Shown one piece after another: positions 35,954 through 44,021 of a stretch of DNA of 64,000 bases. The stretch's first letter is position 1, and each line of letters opens with the position of its first letter. Origin of the DNA: Conyzicola nivalis_A (GTDB taxonomy: Bacteria; Actinomycetota; Actinomycetes; Actinomycetales; Microbacteriaceae); contig NZ_JBEPSJ010000005.1 in assembly GCF_040548875.1 (NCBI RefSeq), forward strand, positions 248,001 to 312,000. The letters run 5' to 3'. Below the pieces are notes generated by a model, which had not been told where the DNA came from, ran no database searches, and saw nothing but the letters and a program-made list of their open reading frames with translations. The position numbers and the translations under genes are program-made.

Positions 35954-36340
35954 TCAGGCCGCGCGGACGCTGCTCAACTGGGCGCGCAGCGGGAAGTCCT
36001 GGCCGTCGAGGATGATCTGCGCGCTCGCGCCGCTCGTGGCGTTGACCACGATCGGGGCGAGCAGGTTCATCGTCGTACCGCCCGCGGCAGGGTTCGCGAC
36101 GACGAGCACGAGAGCGTCGTCGGCGGTGTGCACGTCGAGCTTCACGCAGTCTTCGTCGGAGATCACGGGGGAGTAGTCGGGCAGGTAGACCGAGGCGTCG
36201 AGCACGAACAGGCGGATGCCGGCGTCGGCCACCGCCTGGAGCGCGAAGAGGCCGTCGGCACCGTCGACCTCGCGCAGCTCGAAGTCGGTGTGCGGAGCGA
36301 GTCCGTGCGGCGGTGTCGCGAAGCTCAGAGCGGCGCTCAT
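35954..36340 (-). CDS. fliW: Flagellar assembly factor FliW
   Basis: 128 residues. FliW binds flagellin and, when free, binds CsrA to relieve repression of flagellin translation. Matches include LREVDGADGLFALQAVADAGIRLFVLDASVYLPDY and the ANPAAGGTTMNLLAPIVVN core; the N-terminal FATPPHGLAPHTDFELREV fits the family's beta-barrel start. Overlaps flgL by 4 bases (ATGA) as the last gene of the leftward flgN-flgK-flgL-fliW operon. Its partner csrA lies at the far end of the cluster (63225). Confidence 0.88.
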   Translation of the reverse strand: MSAALSFATPPHGLAPHTDFELREVDGADGLFALQAVADAGIRLFVLDASVYLPDYSPVISDEDCVKLDVHTADDALVLVVANPAAGGTTMNLLAPIVVNATSGASAQIILDGQDFPLRAQLSSVRAA

Positions 36341-37242
36341 CGGAGGAAGTCCATCAGGTTCTGCTGAAGCGCTTTCGCGGTGACCGAGAGGGCCGCCTGG
36401 TAGCTCAGCTCCTGAGCCTTGAGCTCGATGATGGCCTGGCCGAGGTCGACGTCTTCGATGTCGGCTCGTTGGGCCTCGAGGGAGACCGATTCGCTCACGT
36501 TCGCCCCCTGGGCCTTGATCAACTGTGCCTGGCGCGCGCCGACCGTGCCCCACTGCCCGAGGATAGCGGAGCTTCGGGTGTCGATCTCGTCGAGACGCAC
36601 CCCGATGTTCACGCCCGAGCGCAGGTCGGCGATGATGTTGTCGACGAGCTTGAAGACCGACGCGTCGCCCTCGCCGAAGACGGCGGCCCCGTCGGCATCG
36701 ACGCGGATGCTCGTGTTGGTGCCGATGCGGCGTTCGACCGCGCTGCCCGTGCCCGTCGACGTGTAGGGCAGAGCCGGGGGAACGGCGTCGAGATCGGTGA
36801 ACGCCTTTCCCGCGGTGGAGTTGCCGGCGAAGACGTTGCGGCCGAGGTACTCGGTGTTCGCGGTGGTCATCAGGTCGGCACGGAGCGTCTCGAGCTCGAC
36901 CGCGATGGCCTCCTTCTGCACGGGAGACAGCGCGCCGTCGTTCGCGCCCTGCACCGTGAGCTCGCGCACCTTCTGCAGCAGCGAGTTGGTCTTGCTCAGG
37001 GCGGTGTCGGCGACGCTCAACCACGCGTTGCCGTCGTTCAGGTTGCGGCCGTACTGCGCGACGGCGGCCTGCTCGGCGCGGATGCGGAGGGAGTCGGCGG
37101 TGCCCGACGGGTCGTCGGACGGCTGGTCGATGCGCTTCAGCGTGCCCGCCGTGTTCTGCTTCTGTGCCAGCTGGCTCAGGCTCTGCTGGAGGTTGCGCTG
37201 GGCGGTCATCATCAGGCCCTGGTTGGTGACGCGATTGATCAC
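36337..37242 (-). CDS. flgL: Hook-filament junction protein FlgL
   Basis: 301 residues forming the outer hook-filament junction. The conserved N-terminus MINRVTNQGLMMTAQRNLQQSLSQLAQKQNTAGTLKRIDQPSDDPSG (residues 1-47) and the C-terminal helix DVDLGQAIIELKAQELSYQAALSVTAKALQQNLMDFL (265-301) mirror flagellin's D0/D1 ends. The central domain is small. It starts 3 bases after the flgK stop. Confidence 0.93.
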   Translation of the reverse strand: MINRVTNQGLMMTAQRNLQQSLSQLAQKQNTAGTLKRIDQPSDDPSGTADSLRIRAEQAAVAQYGRNLNDGNAWLSVADTALSKTNSLLQKVRELTVQGANDGALSPVQKEAIAVELETLRADLMTTANTEYLGRNVFAGNSTAGKAFTDLDAVPPALPYTSTGTGSAVERRIGTNTSIRVDADGAAVFGEGDASVFKLVDNIIADLRSGVNIGVRLDEIDTRSSAILGQWGTVGARQAQLIKAQGANVSESVSLEAQRADIEDVDLGQAIIELKAQELSYQAALSVTAKALQQNLMDFLR

Positions 37243-37245
37243 GAG

Positions 37246-38673
37246 CTATCTCCCGACGATTCCGGTGCGATTGATGAGGGTGTCGAGCATCTCGTCGACG
37301 CTGGTCATGAGCCGGGCGGCCGCGTTGTACGCGGTCTGGAAGGCCACCAACTGGATGTTCTCCTCGTCGACGTCGACGGAGGCGTTGGAGAGCTGGTTGC
37401 CCACCGCCGACTTGGTGGAGAGGTCGGCGAGGTTCGACTGCTGCAGGCCCGTCCTGGCGGCCACGGCGATTCCGGTCACAATCGCAGACCAGCTCTTGTC
37501 GGGCGAGTCGACCGCCTTGCCGAGCGCTGCGATGGCCGCCGCGATCGATCCGTCGGCTCCGCCGGCGCCCGGCTTCGCTGTCGCGATCCCGTCTTTGTCG
37601 GTGGGGATGACGGTCAGGCCGAGGGCGGCTGGGCCGACCGCGTCGACGGCGAAGAAGTCGAGCCCTGTGGTGACCCCGTCGGCCAGCGTTCCGGTGCGGT
37701 GCACGGCGTTGACCTTGTCGGCGATCTCCCGCGCGAACACGTTGTACTGGTTGGCAGCCTCGGCGAGCGCGCCGCCGGTGCCGGTGCCGTTCGCGGCGGC
37801 GAGGGTGGACAGCGCACCGGCGATCTCGCCCCCGTCGAGGGTGACGGGCACGCCGGGCCGCGTGACCCAGGTGAGCCTGACCGGGTCTCCGGCTGCCCCG
37901 ACCATGGCCGGGGTGCCGGAGACAGCGACGGCGTACGACTTGTCACCCGAGACGAGGGTGTTGCCTCCGACGAGTACCTCGGCCGTGCCATCCGGCATGT
38001 TCCGTACCGTGGCGCCCGTGAGAGTGGAGATCGTCGTGGTGAGCAGATTGCGCTGGTCGATGAGCTCGTTGGCAGAGGATCCGGCCGCGAGAGTCGATCG
38101 GATGAGGCCGTTGAGCCCCGCGACCTGTTCGGCGGCGGAGTTGAGCTCTGCCGCCATGCCGACCGTCTGGGTGCGCAGCTGGGTCCACTGGTTGTCGACG
38201 GCGGTGTAGCCGACGGCGATCTGGCCGGCGAGCGCCTTCGACTCCTGGATCAGTACCGCGGCGCCCGCGGCATCGCCCGTCTTCATCGAGACAGCGGTCC
38301 AGGCGTTCCAGACGTTGGACAACTGCGCGGAGATGCCGTTCTTGCTGGGTTCGTTGAGCGACGCCTGAAGTGTGGTGAGCTCGTTGGCGCGCACCCCCCA
38401 GTACCCGCTAGCCGCGGCGGTCGTGCGCACCTTCGCGTCTAGGAAGGTGTCGCCGAGCCGCTGGACTCCGGTGACCGAGACGCCCTGGCCGACCTGGATC
38501 TGGCCCATGAGCGGGCCGACCTGGGCCAGCGACCCCGAGGCGCCCTGCACGGAACGCTGCCTGGTGTACCCCTCGGTGTTCATGTTGAGCATGTTCTGGC
38601 CGACGACGTCGATGCCGTGTCTGGCCGCGACCAGTCCGGTGTAGGCGGCGTTCAGCCCGCTGAATGTGCTCAT
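37246..38673 (-). CDS. flgK: Hook-associated protein FlgK (HAP1)
   Basis: 475 residues. Forms the inner hook-filament junction. N-terminal rod/hook motif MSTFSGLNAAYTGLVAARHGIDVVGQNMLNMNTEGYTRQR and C-terminal VDVDEENIQLVAFQTAYNAAARLMTSVDEMLDTLIN are characteristic. Length is at the short end of the family, consistent with a reduced surface domain. AGAGGA precedes the ATG; 11 bases separate it from flgN. Confidence 0.94.
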   Translation of the reverse strand: MSTFSGLNAAYTGLVAARHGIDVVGQNMLNMNTEGYTRQRSVQGASGSLAQVGPLMGQIQVGQGVSVTGVQRLGDTFLDAKVRTTAAASGYWGVRANELTTLQASLNEPSKNGISAQLSNVWNAWTAVSMKTGDAAGAAVLIQESKALAGQIAVGYTAVDNQWTQLRTQTVGMAAELNSAAEQVAGLNGLIRSTLAAGSSANELIDQRNLLTTTISTLTGATVRNMPDGTAEVLVGGNTLVSGDKSYAVAVSGTPAMVGAAGDPVRLTWVTRPGVPVTLDGGEIAGALSTLAAANGTGTGGALAEAANQYNVFAREIADKVNAVHRTGTLADGVTTGLDFFAVDAVGPAALGLTVIPTDKDGIATAKPGAGGADGSIAAAIAALGKAVDSPDKSWSAIVTGIAVAARTGLQQSNLADLSTKSAVGNQLSNASVDVDEENIQLVAFQTAYNAAARLMTSVDEMLDTLINRTGIVGR

Positions 38674-38684
38674 CGTTGGTCCTC

Positions 38685-39170
38685 TTACAGCTTCAGGTCG
38701 AACATTCGGGCAGACGCCGACGACGTTTCAGCGACGCCATTGGCGTCGTAGGTTCCGCTGGCGGTTGCGCCGTTCGCCATCGACTCCTGGGCGGAGCGGA
38801 TGGCGGTGCGGAGGTATTGCAGGTTCAGGTCGCGCAGCTCTTGGATCTCACGCGTCAGGGCGGTCATCGCGACGAGATGGGCGGTGAGGATGTCGCGCCA
38901 GCTGTCATCCGTCGAATGCACCGTGAGCTCGCGCAGCGTGGAGTTCTCGTCGACGCCCCAGTCTTCGGCGAGGCTCGACACCTCGAGGGAGCGTGCGAGG
39001 CCGGCGGTGCGCAGCTTCTGCATCACCTGCTCGACCTCCTGCGTCGCGTACTGCAACCAGCGGGCCTTGCCCGACGTCAGCAGCAGCTGCTCTTCGGTGA
39101 GTTTGAAAACGAGCAGTTCGAGCAGTTCGCGCTCTCGCCACAGGGACGCCGACAGTTCATGTGTGCCCAT
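38685..39170 (-). CDS. flgN: FlgN-type flagellar chaperone
   Basis: 161 residues, predicted all-helical with heptad-like patterns (RERELLELLVFKLTEEQLLLTSGKARWLQYATQEVEQVMQKLR, residues 13-55). FlgN escorts FlgK and FlgL to the export gate, and the gene lies directly before flgK. The C-terminal 35 residues are Ser/Ala-rich and unstructured. Transcription is explained by the sigma-28-type promoter at 39250-39278 on the minus strand, about 72 nt before the start. Confidence 0.8.
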   Translation of the reverse strand: MGTHELSASLWRERELLELLVFKLTEEQLLLTSGKARWLQYATQEVEQVMQKLRTAGLARSLEVSSLAEDWGVDENSTLRELTVHSTDDSWRDILTAHLVAMTALTREIQELRDLNLQYLRTAIRSAQESMANGATASGTYDANGVAETSSASARMFDLKL

Positions 39171-39249
39171 GACGGTGTGCCCTCTCTGCGTATCGGCGGT
39201 GCACCTCCAGAAGGATCTTCGAGTGATCCAGGGTCCGCGTCGAGATTAA

Positions 39250-39278
39250 CTTTCGGCAACGGCTACACCGCCGTTAGG
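39250..39278 (-). promoter_or_regulatory. Sigma-28-type promoter of flgN-flgK-flgL-fliW
   Basis: On the minus strand CCTAAC (39278-39273), 15 bases, GCCGAAAG (39257-39250). This matches the four rightward flagellar promoters except for T to A in the last part of the -10. Confidence 0.7.
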
Positions 39279-39346
39279 GAGAACTACAAGAAAGTTTCCC
39301 GGAATCATGCGGAAGTGCCCGAATTCGGTGAAACCCGTACGGGGGA

Positions 39347-39362
39347 ACCCCGTTCGAGGGGT
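39347..39362. promoter_or_regulatory. ACCCC-GTTCGA-GGGGT palindrome in the flgN-fliA region
   Basis: Perfect 5-bp arms around GTTCGA. The core CCCC-GTTCGA-GGGG is the closest relative of the element upstream of the Wzy-like gene, hinting that motility and glycan genes share a regulator. Confidence 0.4.
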
Positions 39363-39548
39363 CCTCGCTTTGGGGGCAGACCAACACTGAGGGATCGTCC
39401 ACGACCGCGGATACAGTTCCAATTACCCGAACAACCGCGTGTTTACCCTGGCCCGCACCGCAACACATTTACGTCCAGAAAACTGCGTAAGACCGCGCTC
39501 ACCGCGATCCTGCGCGCAGCCAGAAATACCGCTGACGGGGGTCACGCT

Positions 39549-40361
39549 GTGGAACGACACGAACGCAACGCGCTGGTGGTGGAGAACCTGCCGCTCGTCG
39601 GATACCTCGTATCCGAGACGTGGGCCAAGGCCCGCCACCTCTCTCGAGACGACCTCGCCTCCGCCGGGGCGCTCGCCCTCATCTCGTCGGCCGACAGCTT
39701 CAACGCCGAGCTCGGCATCCCGTTCGGCGCATTCGCCCGCCGCCGCATCATCGGCGCCTTCGCCGACGAGATGCGCTCCAGCGACTGGGCCACCCGGGGC
39801 GCCCGCCGCCGCATCAAGGACACCCTCGCGGTCCAGGACTCCCTGTCGTCCGCCCTCGGCCGCAAGCCGCGGGTCGAGGAGGTCGCCGCAGCGCTCGGCG
39901 TCGACGTCGAGTCGGCCGCGGCCGGCATCGCGGACGCCTCCCGAGTCGTGGTCGCGATCGACGAGACGGTGGCCGAGGTCCTGGTCGCCGAGTCGGCCTT
40001 GCCCGAAGAGACCCTGCTCTCGGCCGAGCGCCTCTCCTACCTGCACGCGGCGGTCGACGCACTGCCCGAGAAGATGCGCGCCGTCATCTCCGCCGTCTAC
40101 TTCGACGACAAGAGCGTCAAGGAGATCGCCGAGGAGTCGGGCATCACCCACTCCGCCGTCTCCCAGCTGCGCTCAGAGGCGGTGCGCCTGCTGCGCGACG
40201 GCCTCGAGACGCACTACTCGGACAGCGTGGCCGAGTACACGCCGACCTCGCGCATCGCAGTCTCCAGCCGCAGCGCCTACCTCGCCCGCATGGCCGAGCA
40301 CGCGATGGCGACCTCGGTGCGCGACCGCGGCGTCGTGCACACCGAGGCCGCGGCATCCTGA
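39549..40361 (+). CDS. fliA: Flagellar RNA polymerase sigma factor FliA (sigma-28 family)
   Basis: 270 residues from GTG 39549, with a GGGGG run seven bases upstream. Region 2 is VENLPLVGYLVSETWAKARHLSRDDLASAGALALISSADSF and FGAFARRRIIGAFADEMRSSDW. Region 3 contains GRKPRVEEVAAALGVDVES, and region 4 holds LPEKMRAVISAVYFDDKSVKEIAEESGITHSAVSQLRSEAVRLLRDGL. The FliA/WhiG arrangement (no region 1) is clear. About 45 C-terminal residues beyond region 4 are not standard. It is the obvious reader of the CCTAAC-N15-GCCGATAG promoters around it. No anti-sigma FlgM gene is seen in the window. Confidence 0.92.
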   Translation: MERHERNALVVENLPLVGYLVSETWAKARHLSRDDLASAGALALISSADSFNAELGIPFGAFARRRIIGAFADEMRSSDWATRGARRRIKDTLAVQDSLSSALGRKPRVEEVAAALGVDVESAAAGIADASRVVVAIDETVAEVLVAESALPEETLLSAERLSYLHAAVDALPEKMRAVISAVYFDDKSVKEIAEESGITHSAVSQLRSEAVRLLRDGLETHYSDSVAEYTPTSRIAVSSRSAYLARMAEHAMATSVRDRGVVHTEAAAS

Positions 40362-40385
40362 GCCTTAAAAAAATCTTCTCTCGCG

Positions 40386-40414
40386 CCTAACGCCGTCCGG
40401 CGGGCGGCCGATAG
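40386..40414 (+). promoter_or_regulatory. Sigma-28-type promoter of the flagellin gene
   Basis: CCTAAC at 40386-40391, 15-base spacer, GCCGATAG at 40407-40414. From the TAA to the GCCG is 19 bases, the same as in the enterobacterial TAAA-N15-GCCGATAA promoter. The start site would be near 40422, giving a leader of about 54 bases. Confidence 0.8.
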
Positions 40415-40426
40415 CTAGAAGTGTCA

Positions 40427-40440
40427 GCCCATGGATGGGC
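40427..40440 (+). promoter_or_regulatory. Candidate CsrA-binding hairpin (GGA in loop) in flagellin leader
   Basis: GCCCA (40427-40431) pairs with TGGGC (40436-40440), presenting TGGA in the 4-nt loop, i.e. an AUGGAU context matching ANGGA. It lies within the first 20 nt of the predicted transcript. Confidence 0.6.
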
Positions 40441-40460
40441 CGATGCAGCCAAACCCAATC

Positions 40461-40470
40461 ACGGAGGAAA
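40461..40470 (+). promoter_or_regulatory. Flagellin Shine-Dalgarno with overlapping second CsrA-type GGA
   Basis: ACGGAGGAAA 6-15 bases before ATG 40476 is a strong ribosome binding site and contains ANGGA (ACGGA). With the loop GGA about 29 nt upstream it forms a two-site arrangement suited to a CsrA dimer. Confidence 0.65.
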
Positions 40471-40475
40471 ACATC

Positions 40476-41321
40476 ATGGGTATGCAGATCAACACCAACA
40501 TTTCGGCACTCAACTCGTACCGGAACCTGTCCAACACGCAGAACGACCTGTCGAAGTCGCTGGAGAAGCTTTCCAGCGGCCTCCGCATCAACCGCGCAGC
40601 GGACGATGCAGCCGGTCTTGCTATCTCCGAGGGCCTGCGCTCGCAGGTCGGTGGCCTCAAGGTCGCGGCTCGCAACGCTCAGGATGGCATCTCCGTCATC
40701 CAGACCGCTGAAGGTGCGCTCACCGAGGTCCACTCCATCCTCCAGCGCGTTCGTGACCTCGCCGTCCAGGCCGGTAACGACTCGAACAACGCCGACTCGC
40801 GTGCACACATCAAGACGGAGTCCGACGCACTGGGCGCCGAACTGACGCGTATCGCCACGTCGACGAAGTTCAACGGCATCAGCCTCCTCACCGGTGCGAC
40901 CTCCGGTTCGGGTGCCGGCTCGCTGAGCTTCCAGGTCGGCGCCGAGGGTGGAGCAGACAACCAGATCGTCGTCAGCCTCACCGGTGCAGACACCACCGCG
41001 GTCGGAACCGCTGTCGCGGCACTCACCTACGACACCGCGGCCAACGCCGCGTCGTCGATCACGGCGATCGACGCGCAGATCAAGAACATCTCGACCGCGC
41101 GTGCCGGTCTCGGTGCGGTTCAGAACCGTTTCGAGTCGACGATCAACTCGCTCAACGTCTCGGCGGAGAACCTCACCGCTGCGGAGTCGCGCATCCGCGA
41201 CACCGACATGGCGTCGGAGATGGTCAGCTACACCCGCTCGAACATCCTGTCGCAGGCCGGCACCGCGATGCTCGCGCAGGCGAACCAGTCCAACCAGGGC
41301 GTACTCCAGCTTCTCCAGTAA
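40476..41321 (+). CDS. fliC: Flagellin
   Basis: 281-residue filament protein, compact for the family (D0/D1 only plus a small central part). The N-terminal MGMQINTNISALNSYRNLSNTQNDLSKSLEKLSSGLRINRAADDAAGLAISEGLRSQVGGL (residues 1-61) and C-terminal ESRIRDTDMASEMVSYTRSNILSQAGTAMLAQANQSNQGVLQLLQ are canonical. Start at 40476 is fixed by the ACGGAGGAAA site; an ATG at 40431 lies in the leader. It is exported by the flagellar type III system; FliS and FliW are the likely partners, both in this window. Confidence 0.97.
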   Translation: MGMQINTNISALNSYRNLSNTQNDLSKSLEKLSSGLRINRAADDAAGLAISEGLRSQVGGLKVAARNAQDGISVIQTAEGALTEVHSILQRVRDLAVQAGNDSNNADSRAHIKTESDALGAELTRIATSTKFNGISLLTGATSGSGAGSLSFQVGAEGGADNQIVVSLTGADTTAVGTAVAALTYDTAANAASSITAIDAQIKNISTARAGLGAVQNRFESTINSLNVSAENLTAAESRIRDTDMASEMVSYTRSNILSQAGTAMLAQANQSNQGVLQLLQ

Positions 41322-41337
41322 CCTCGGTTAGCTAGTC

Positions 41338-41398
41338 AACGCCCGGCGGTTCGATAAGGGAACTGGACGTCTCTATTCGACGCCGCCGGGCGTTTTTT
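41338..41398 (+). terminator. Intrinsic terminator of the flagellin gene
   Basis: AACGCCCGGCGG (41338-41349) pairs with CCGCCGGGCGTT (41383-41394), followed by TTTTTT (41393-41398). The 33-nt loop is long, but the 12-bp perfect stem and T-tract make termination likely. Confidence 0.88.
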
Positions 41399-41444
41399 CA
41401 TCCCCGCACTTCCATCAGTCCAGCAGCAGAGGAGAGAACACGTC

Positions 41445-42803
41445 ATGGCTGGACTGCCCGGACTCGGAAGCGGTTATCCGACCACAGAGCTCATCGAGAA
41501 GCTCATGGCACTCGACACCAGGTCGCAGACGCTCATCAAGAACAAGGTCACGAGCAACACGACCACGTCGACGGCCCTGCAGGAGCTCAACACCAAGATC
41601 GCGGCATTCGGCGCCCTCGCCGGCAAGCTGAGCAAGCCCACCGACCTCGACAACCTCACCGCCACCGTCTCGGGACCCGGCGCTACCGCGACCGTGGGAA
41701 TCGGCGCCGTCGCCGGACAGATCGACGTCGTCGTCGGAGCGCTGGCCGCATCGCAGTCCACCGTCACCGGTCTCAAGACCGCCTGGTCGGGATCGGTCAT
41801 CACCATCGTCGGCGCCACGGGCACCCCCGTCGAACTCACCGCCGCGTCGAACTCTCTCGACGACATCGCGAAGGCGGTCAACGCGTCTGCCACGGGCGTC
41901 ACCGCGACCAAGGTCGCCGCGGGCGTCGACGGGGCCGGCGTACCCCAGTTCCGCCTGCAGTTCACCGGCAGAGAGACCGGCGCCGCGAACGCGTTCACCG
42001 TTCGCGAAGGTACGGCTGCCGCGGGCACCGACGTGATGACGCAGCCGGGCGCGGCAACGGTGCGCCAGGCATCCGACGCCCGAGTCACCCTCTGGGCCGG
42101 TACGCCCGCCGAGCAGGTGCTCACCTCGAAGAGCAACACCTTCGCCGAGCTTCTCCCCGGAGTCGCAGTTACGGTCACCGCCGTCGCGGCGACTCCCGTC
42201 ACGATCACGGTCGGACGCAACGCAGAGAAGACCACCGAGTCGGTCAAGAACCTCATCGCCGGACTCACCGACGCACTGGCTTTCATCTCGACCCGAACCG
42301 TCGCCGTGTCGAGCGTCGACGCCGAGGGCAAGCCGTACACCTCGGGCGGCGCCTTCACCGGCGACCGCACCGTGCGCGACGCCAGCCAGAAACTGCTGGC
42401 CGCCGCATCGGCGCCGATCAACGGGGTCTCCCCGTCGGAGTACGGCATCACGATCACGAAGACCGGCACGATGGAGTTCGACGCCGACAAGTTCGCGGCC
42501 GCGCTAGCGAAAGACCCCGTGGCGACCCAGGCCGCCGTCGCCGAGATCGCGACCAGGATCGGCGCCGCGACGGAGAGCATCTCGAACAAGACCACCGGAA
42601 CCCTCACCTCGAGGATCACCGGCCAGGAGACCACCATCAAATCCCTCAAAGAAGAGGTCACGAAGTGGGACGACCGTCTGGCCACCCGCCGGGCGAACCT
42701 CGAGCGCTACTACACCGCCTTCGAGGTCAGCATGGGCAAGCTCAACGCACAGATGACGTGGCTGACCGACCAGGTCAACGCGCTGAACGCATCGAAGGAC
42801 TGA
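41445..42803 (+). CDS. fliD: Filament cap protein FliD (HAP2)
   Basis: 452 residues. Caps the filament and directs flagellin folding. N-terminal LPGLGSGYPTTELIEKLMALDTR and the C-terminal coiled-coil ITGQETTIKSLKEEVTKWDDRLATRRANLERYYTAFEVSMGKLNAQMTWLTDQVNAL (about 388-450) are family hallmarks. AGAGGAGAG sits 9-17 bases before the ATG. It starts 47 bases beyond the flagellin terminator and is followed by fliS after 2 bases. Confidence 0.93.
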   Translation: MAGLPGLGSGYPTTELIEKLMALDTRSQTLIKNKVTSNTTTSTALQELNTKIAAFGALAGKLSKPTDLDNLTATVSGPGATATVGIGAVAGQIDVVVGALAASQSTVTGLKTAWSGSVITIVGATGTPVELTAASNSLDDIAKAVNASATGVTATKVAAGVDGAGVPQFRLQFTGRETGAANAFTVREGTAAAGTDVMTQPGAATVRQASDARVTLWAGTPAEQVLTSKSNTFAELLPGVAVTVTAVAATPVTITVGRNAEKTTESVKNLIAGLTDALAFISTRTVAVSSVDAEGKPYTSGGAFTGDRTVRDASQKLLAAASAPINGVSPSEYGITITKTGTMEFDADKFAAALAKDPVATQAAVAEIATRIGAATESISNKTTGTLTSRITGQETTIKSLKEEVTKWDDRLATRRANLERYYTAFEVSMGKLNAQMTWLTDQVNALNASKD

Positions 42804-42805
42804 CG

Positions 42806-43246
42806 ATGACGATGTACGCCAACACCAAGCAGCAGCGCGACCGCTACGCGGCCGACGCGATCATGTCGGCCTCGCCGATGCGGCTGCTCACGATGCTCTA
42901 CGACCGCCTGCTGCTCGACCTCGACCGCGCCGAGAAGGCGCACGAGACGAAGTCGTGGGCCGTGGCATCCACCAACCTGCTGCACGCGCAGGACATCGTC
43001 ACCGAGCTCACCTCGTCGCTCAAGGTCGACGCGTGGGACGGCGGCGACCGCCTGCTCGCCCTCTACAACTACGTCGCCGGCGCACTCATCGACGCCAACG
43101 TGAAGCGCGACACCGAGCGCATCCGCGAGAGCATCGAACTGCTCGAGCCGCTGCGCCAGGCCTGGCACGAGGCCTCAATGCAGCTCACGGCGACCCAGCC
43201 GGCCGCTCCCCGTCCCGCCAGCGGCGGGATGCTCGGCGTTGCCTGA
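42806..43246 (+). CDS. fliS: Flagellin chaperone FliS
   Basis: 146 residues. YADAIMSASPMRLLTMLYDRLLLDLDRAEKAHE and WDGGDRLLALYNYVAGALIDANVKRDTERIRESIELLEPLRQAWHEA match the four-helix bundle that caps the flagellin C-terminus in the cytosol. The tail ATQPAAPRPASGGMLGVA is disordered. Only 2 bases separate it from fliD, giving the usual fliD-fliS pair. Confidence 0.92.
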   Translation: MTMYANTKQQRDRYAADAIMSASPMRLLTMLYDRLLLDLDRAEKAHETKSWAVASTNLLHAQDIVTELTSSLKVDAWDGGDRLLALYNYVAGALIDANVKRDTERIRESIELLEPLRQAWHEASMQLTATQPAAPRPASGGMLGVA

Positions 43247-43250
43247 GTCG

Positions 43251-43550
43251 ATGCGGCAGTACGACAGCTGGGCCGAGGTCATGGCCGAGCTGGAGCTCTC
43301 GGTCGAGACGGCCTCGAACACCGACGGGGCGACGGATGCCGCGGCGCACGTCGCCTGGACGCCGCCGACCCACCTCGGGCCGCTGCCGCTCCACCTGCGC
43401 GACCAGGCAGAACGGCTGCTCCTCGACCAGCGCGAGTCGATCCGCAATCTCGAGGAGATGCACCGCGAGACGGGCCGCCACCTCGCGGCCGTGCGCTCCG
43501 TGCCACGCCAGGCCGACGGCCAGTCGGTCTACCTCGACGTCTCGGGCTGA
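43251..43550 (+). CDS. Small helical protein after fliS, possible FliT-like chaperone
   Basis: 99 residues from the ATG 4 bases after the fliS stop; a TTG at 43239 would overlap fliS. The C-terminal half is a strongly helical amphipathic stretch (LPLHLRDQAERLLLDQRESIRNLEEMHRETGRHLAAV, residues about 46-82). The position fliD-fliS-small gene is that of fliT in many bacteria, but sequence resemblance is weak. A sequence search or structure model would decide. Confidence 0.6.
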   Translation: MRQYDSWAEVMAELELSVETASNTDGATDAAAHVAWTPPTHLGPLPLHLRDQAERLLLDQRESIRNLEEMHRETGRHLAAVRSVPRQADGQSVYLDVSG

Positions 43551-43570
43551 CAGAAATCTTCGCCGAGTCT

Positions 43571-43599
43571 CCTAACGGGAAATCGGTTGCAGCCGATAG
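43571..43599 (+). promoter_or_regulatory. Sigma-28-type promoter of the flgB-flgC-fliE-... operon
   Basis: CCTAAC (43571-43576), 15 bases, GCCGATAG (43592-43599). The following CTAGTCAGTGAGAGCAC leads into a leader of about 70 bases before flgB. Confidence 0.8.
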
Positions 43600-43679
43600 C
43601 TAGTCAGTGAGAGCACGGATTGCTCACCATCAGGCCACGGATCGGCCGCTTCGTTTCTTGTCATGAGAAGACGGACTCT

Positions 43680-44021
43680 GTGCTCGAATCTGTTACTTCC
43701 GCTGCGCTCAGCAGCGCGCTCGACGGCCTGGCCCTGCGGCAGCGCACGATCGCGACGAACATCGCGAACGTGAACACCCCCGGCTACACCTCGCGCCGAG
43801 TGCTCTTCGAAGACGCCCTCGCGAAGTCGGTCGACGCCGGCAGCGGCGACATCGAGGCGGTCACCGCCCGATCGCTCGAGCCCACCCGCCTCGACGGCAA
43901 CAACGTGAACCTCGACACCGAGACGCTCTCGAACGTCGACACCGTGCTCCGCTTCCAGTTCGCCAGCCAAGCGATCGGCGGCCAGTTCTCGTCCCTCCGC
44001 ACCGCGATGAAGACCAACTGA
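43680..44021 (+). CDS. flgB: Flagellar rod protein FlgB
   Basis: 113 residues. Proximal rod component. LRQRTIATNIANVNTPGYTSRRVLFEDAL is the rod-protein motif, and LRFQFASQAIGGQFSSLRTAM closes the protein. The GTG at 43680 was chosen because it aligns the N-terminus with the family (VLESVTSAALSSALDGLALRQ); an earlier start at 43620 adds an unrelated extension into the leader. First gene of the basal-body operon. Confidence 0.9.
   Translation: MLESVTSAALSSALDGLALRQRTIATNIANVNTPGYTSRRVLFEDALAKSVDAGSGDIEAVTARSLEPTRLDGNNVNLDTETLSNVDTVLRFQFASQAIGGQFSSLRTAMKTN

Larger units (their letters stand above)
39171..39548. other. Divergent flgN-fliA intergenic region
   Basis: 378 bases without a supportable gene. 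It holds the leftward sigma-28-type promoter of flgN (39250-39278), a CCCC-GTTCGA-GGGG palindrome (39348-39361) and a TTTGGGGGCAG run (39370-39379). GGATACAGT at 39409-39417 may contain a housekeeping -10 for fliA. Confidence 0.6.

Noticed and set aside
39190..39197. Second GCCGATA-like -10 (minus strand GCCGATAC) before flgN
   Set aside because: No CCTAAC-like -35 at 15 bases; the site at 39250-39278 is better.
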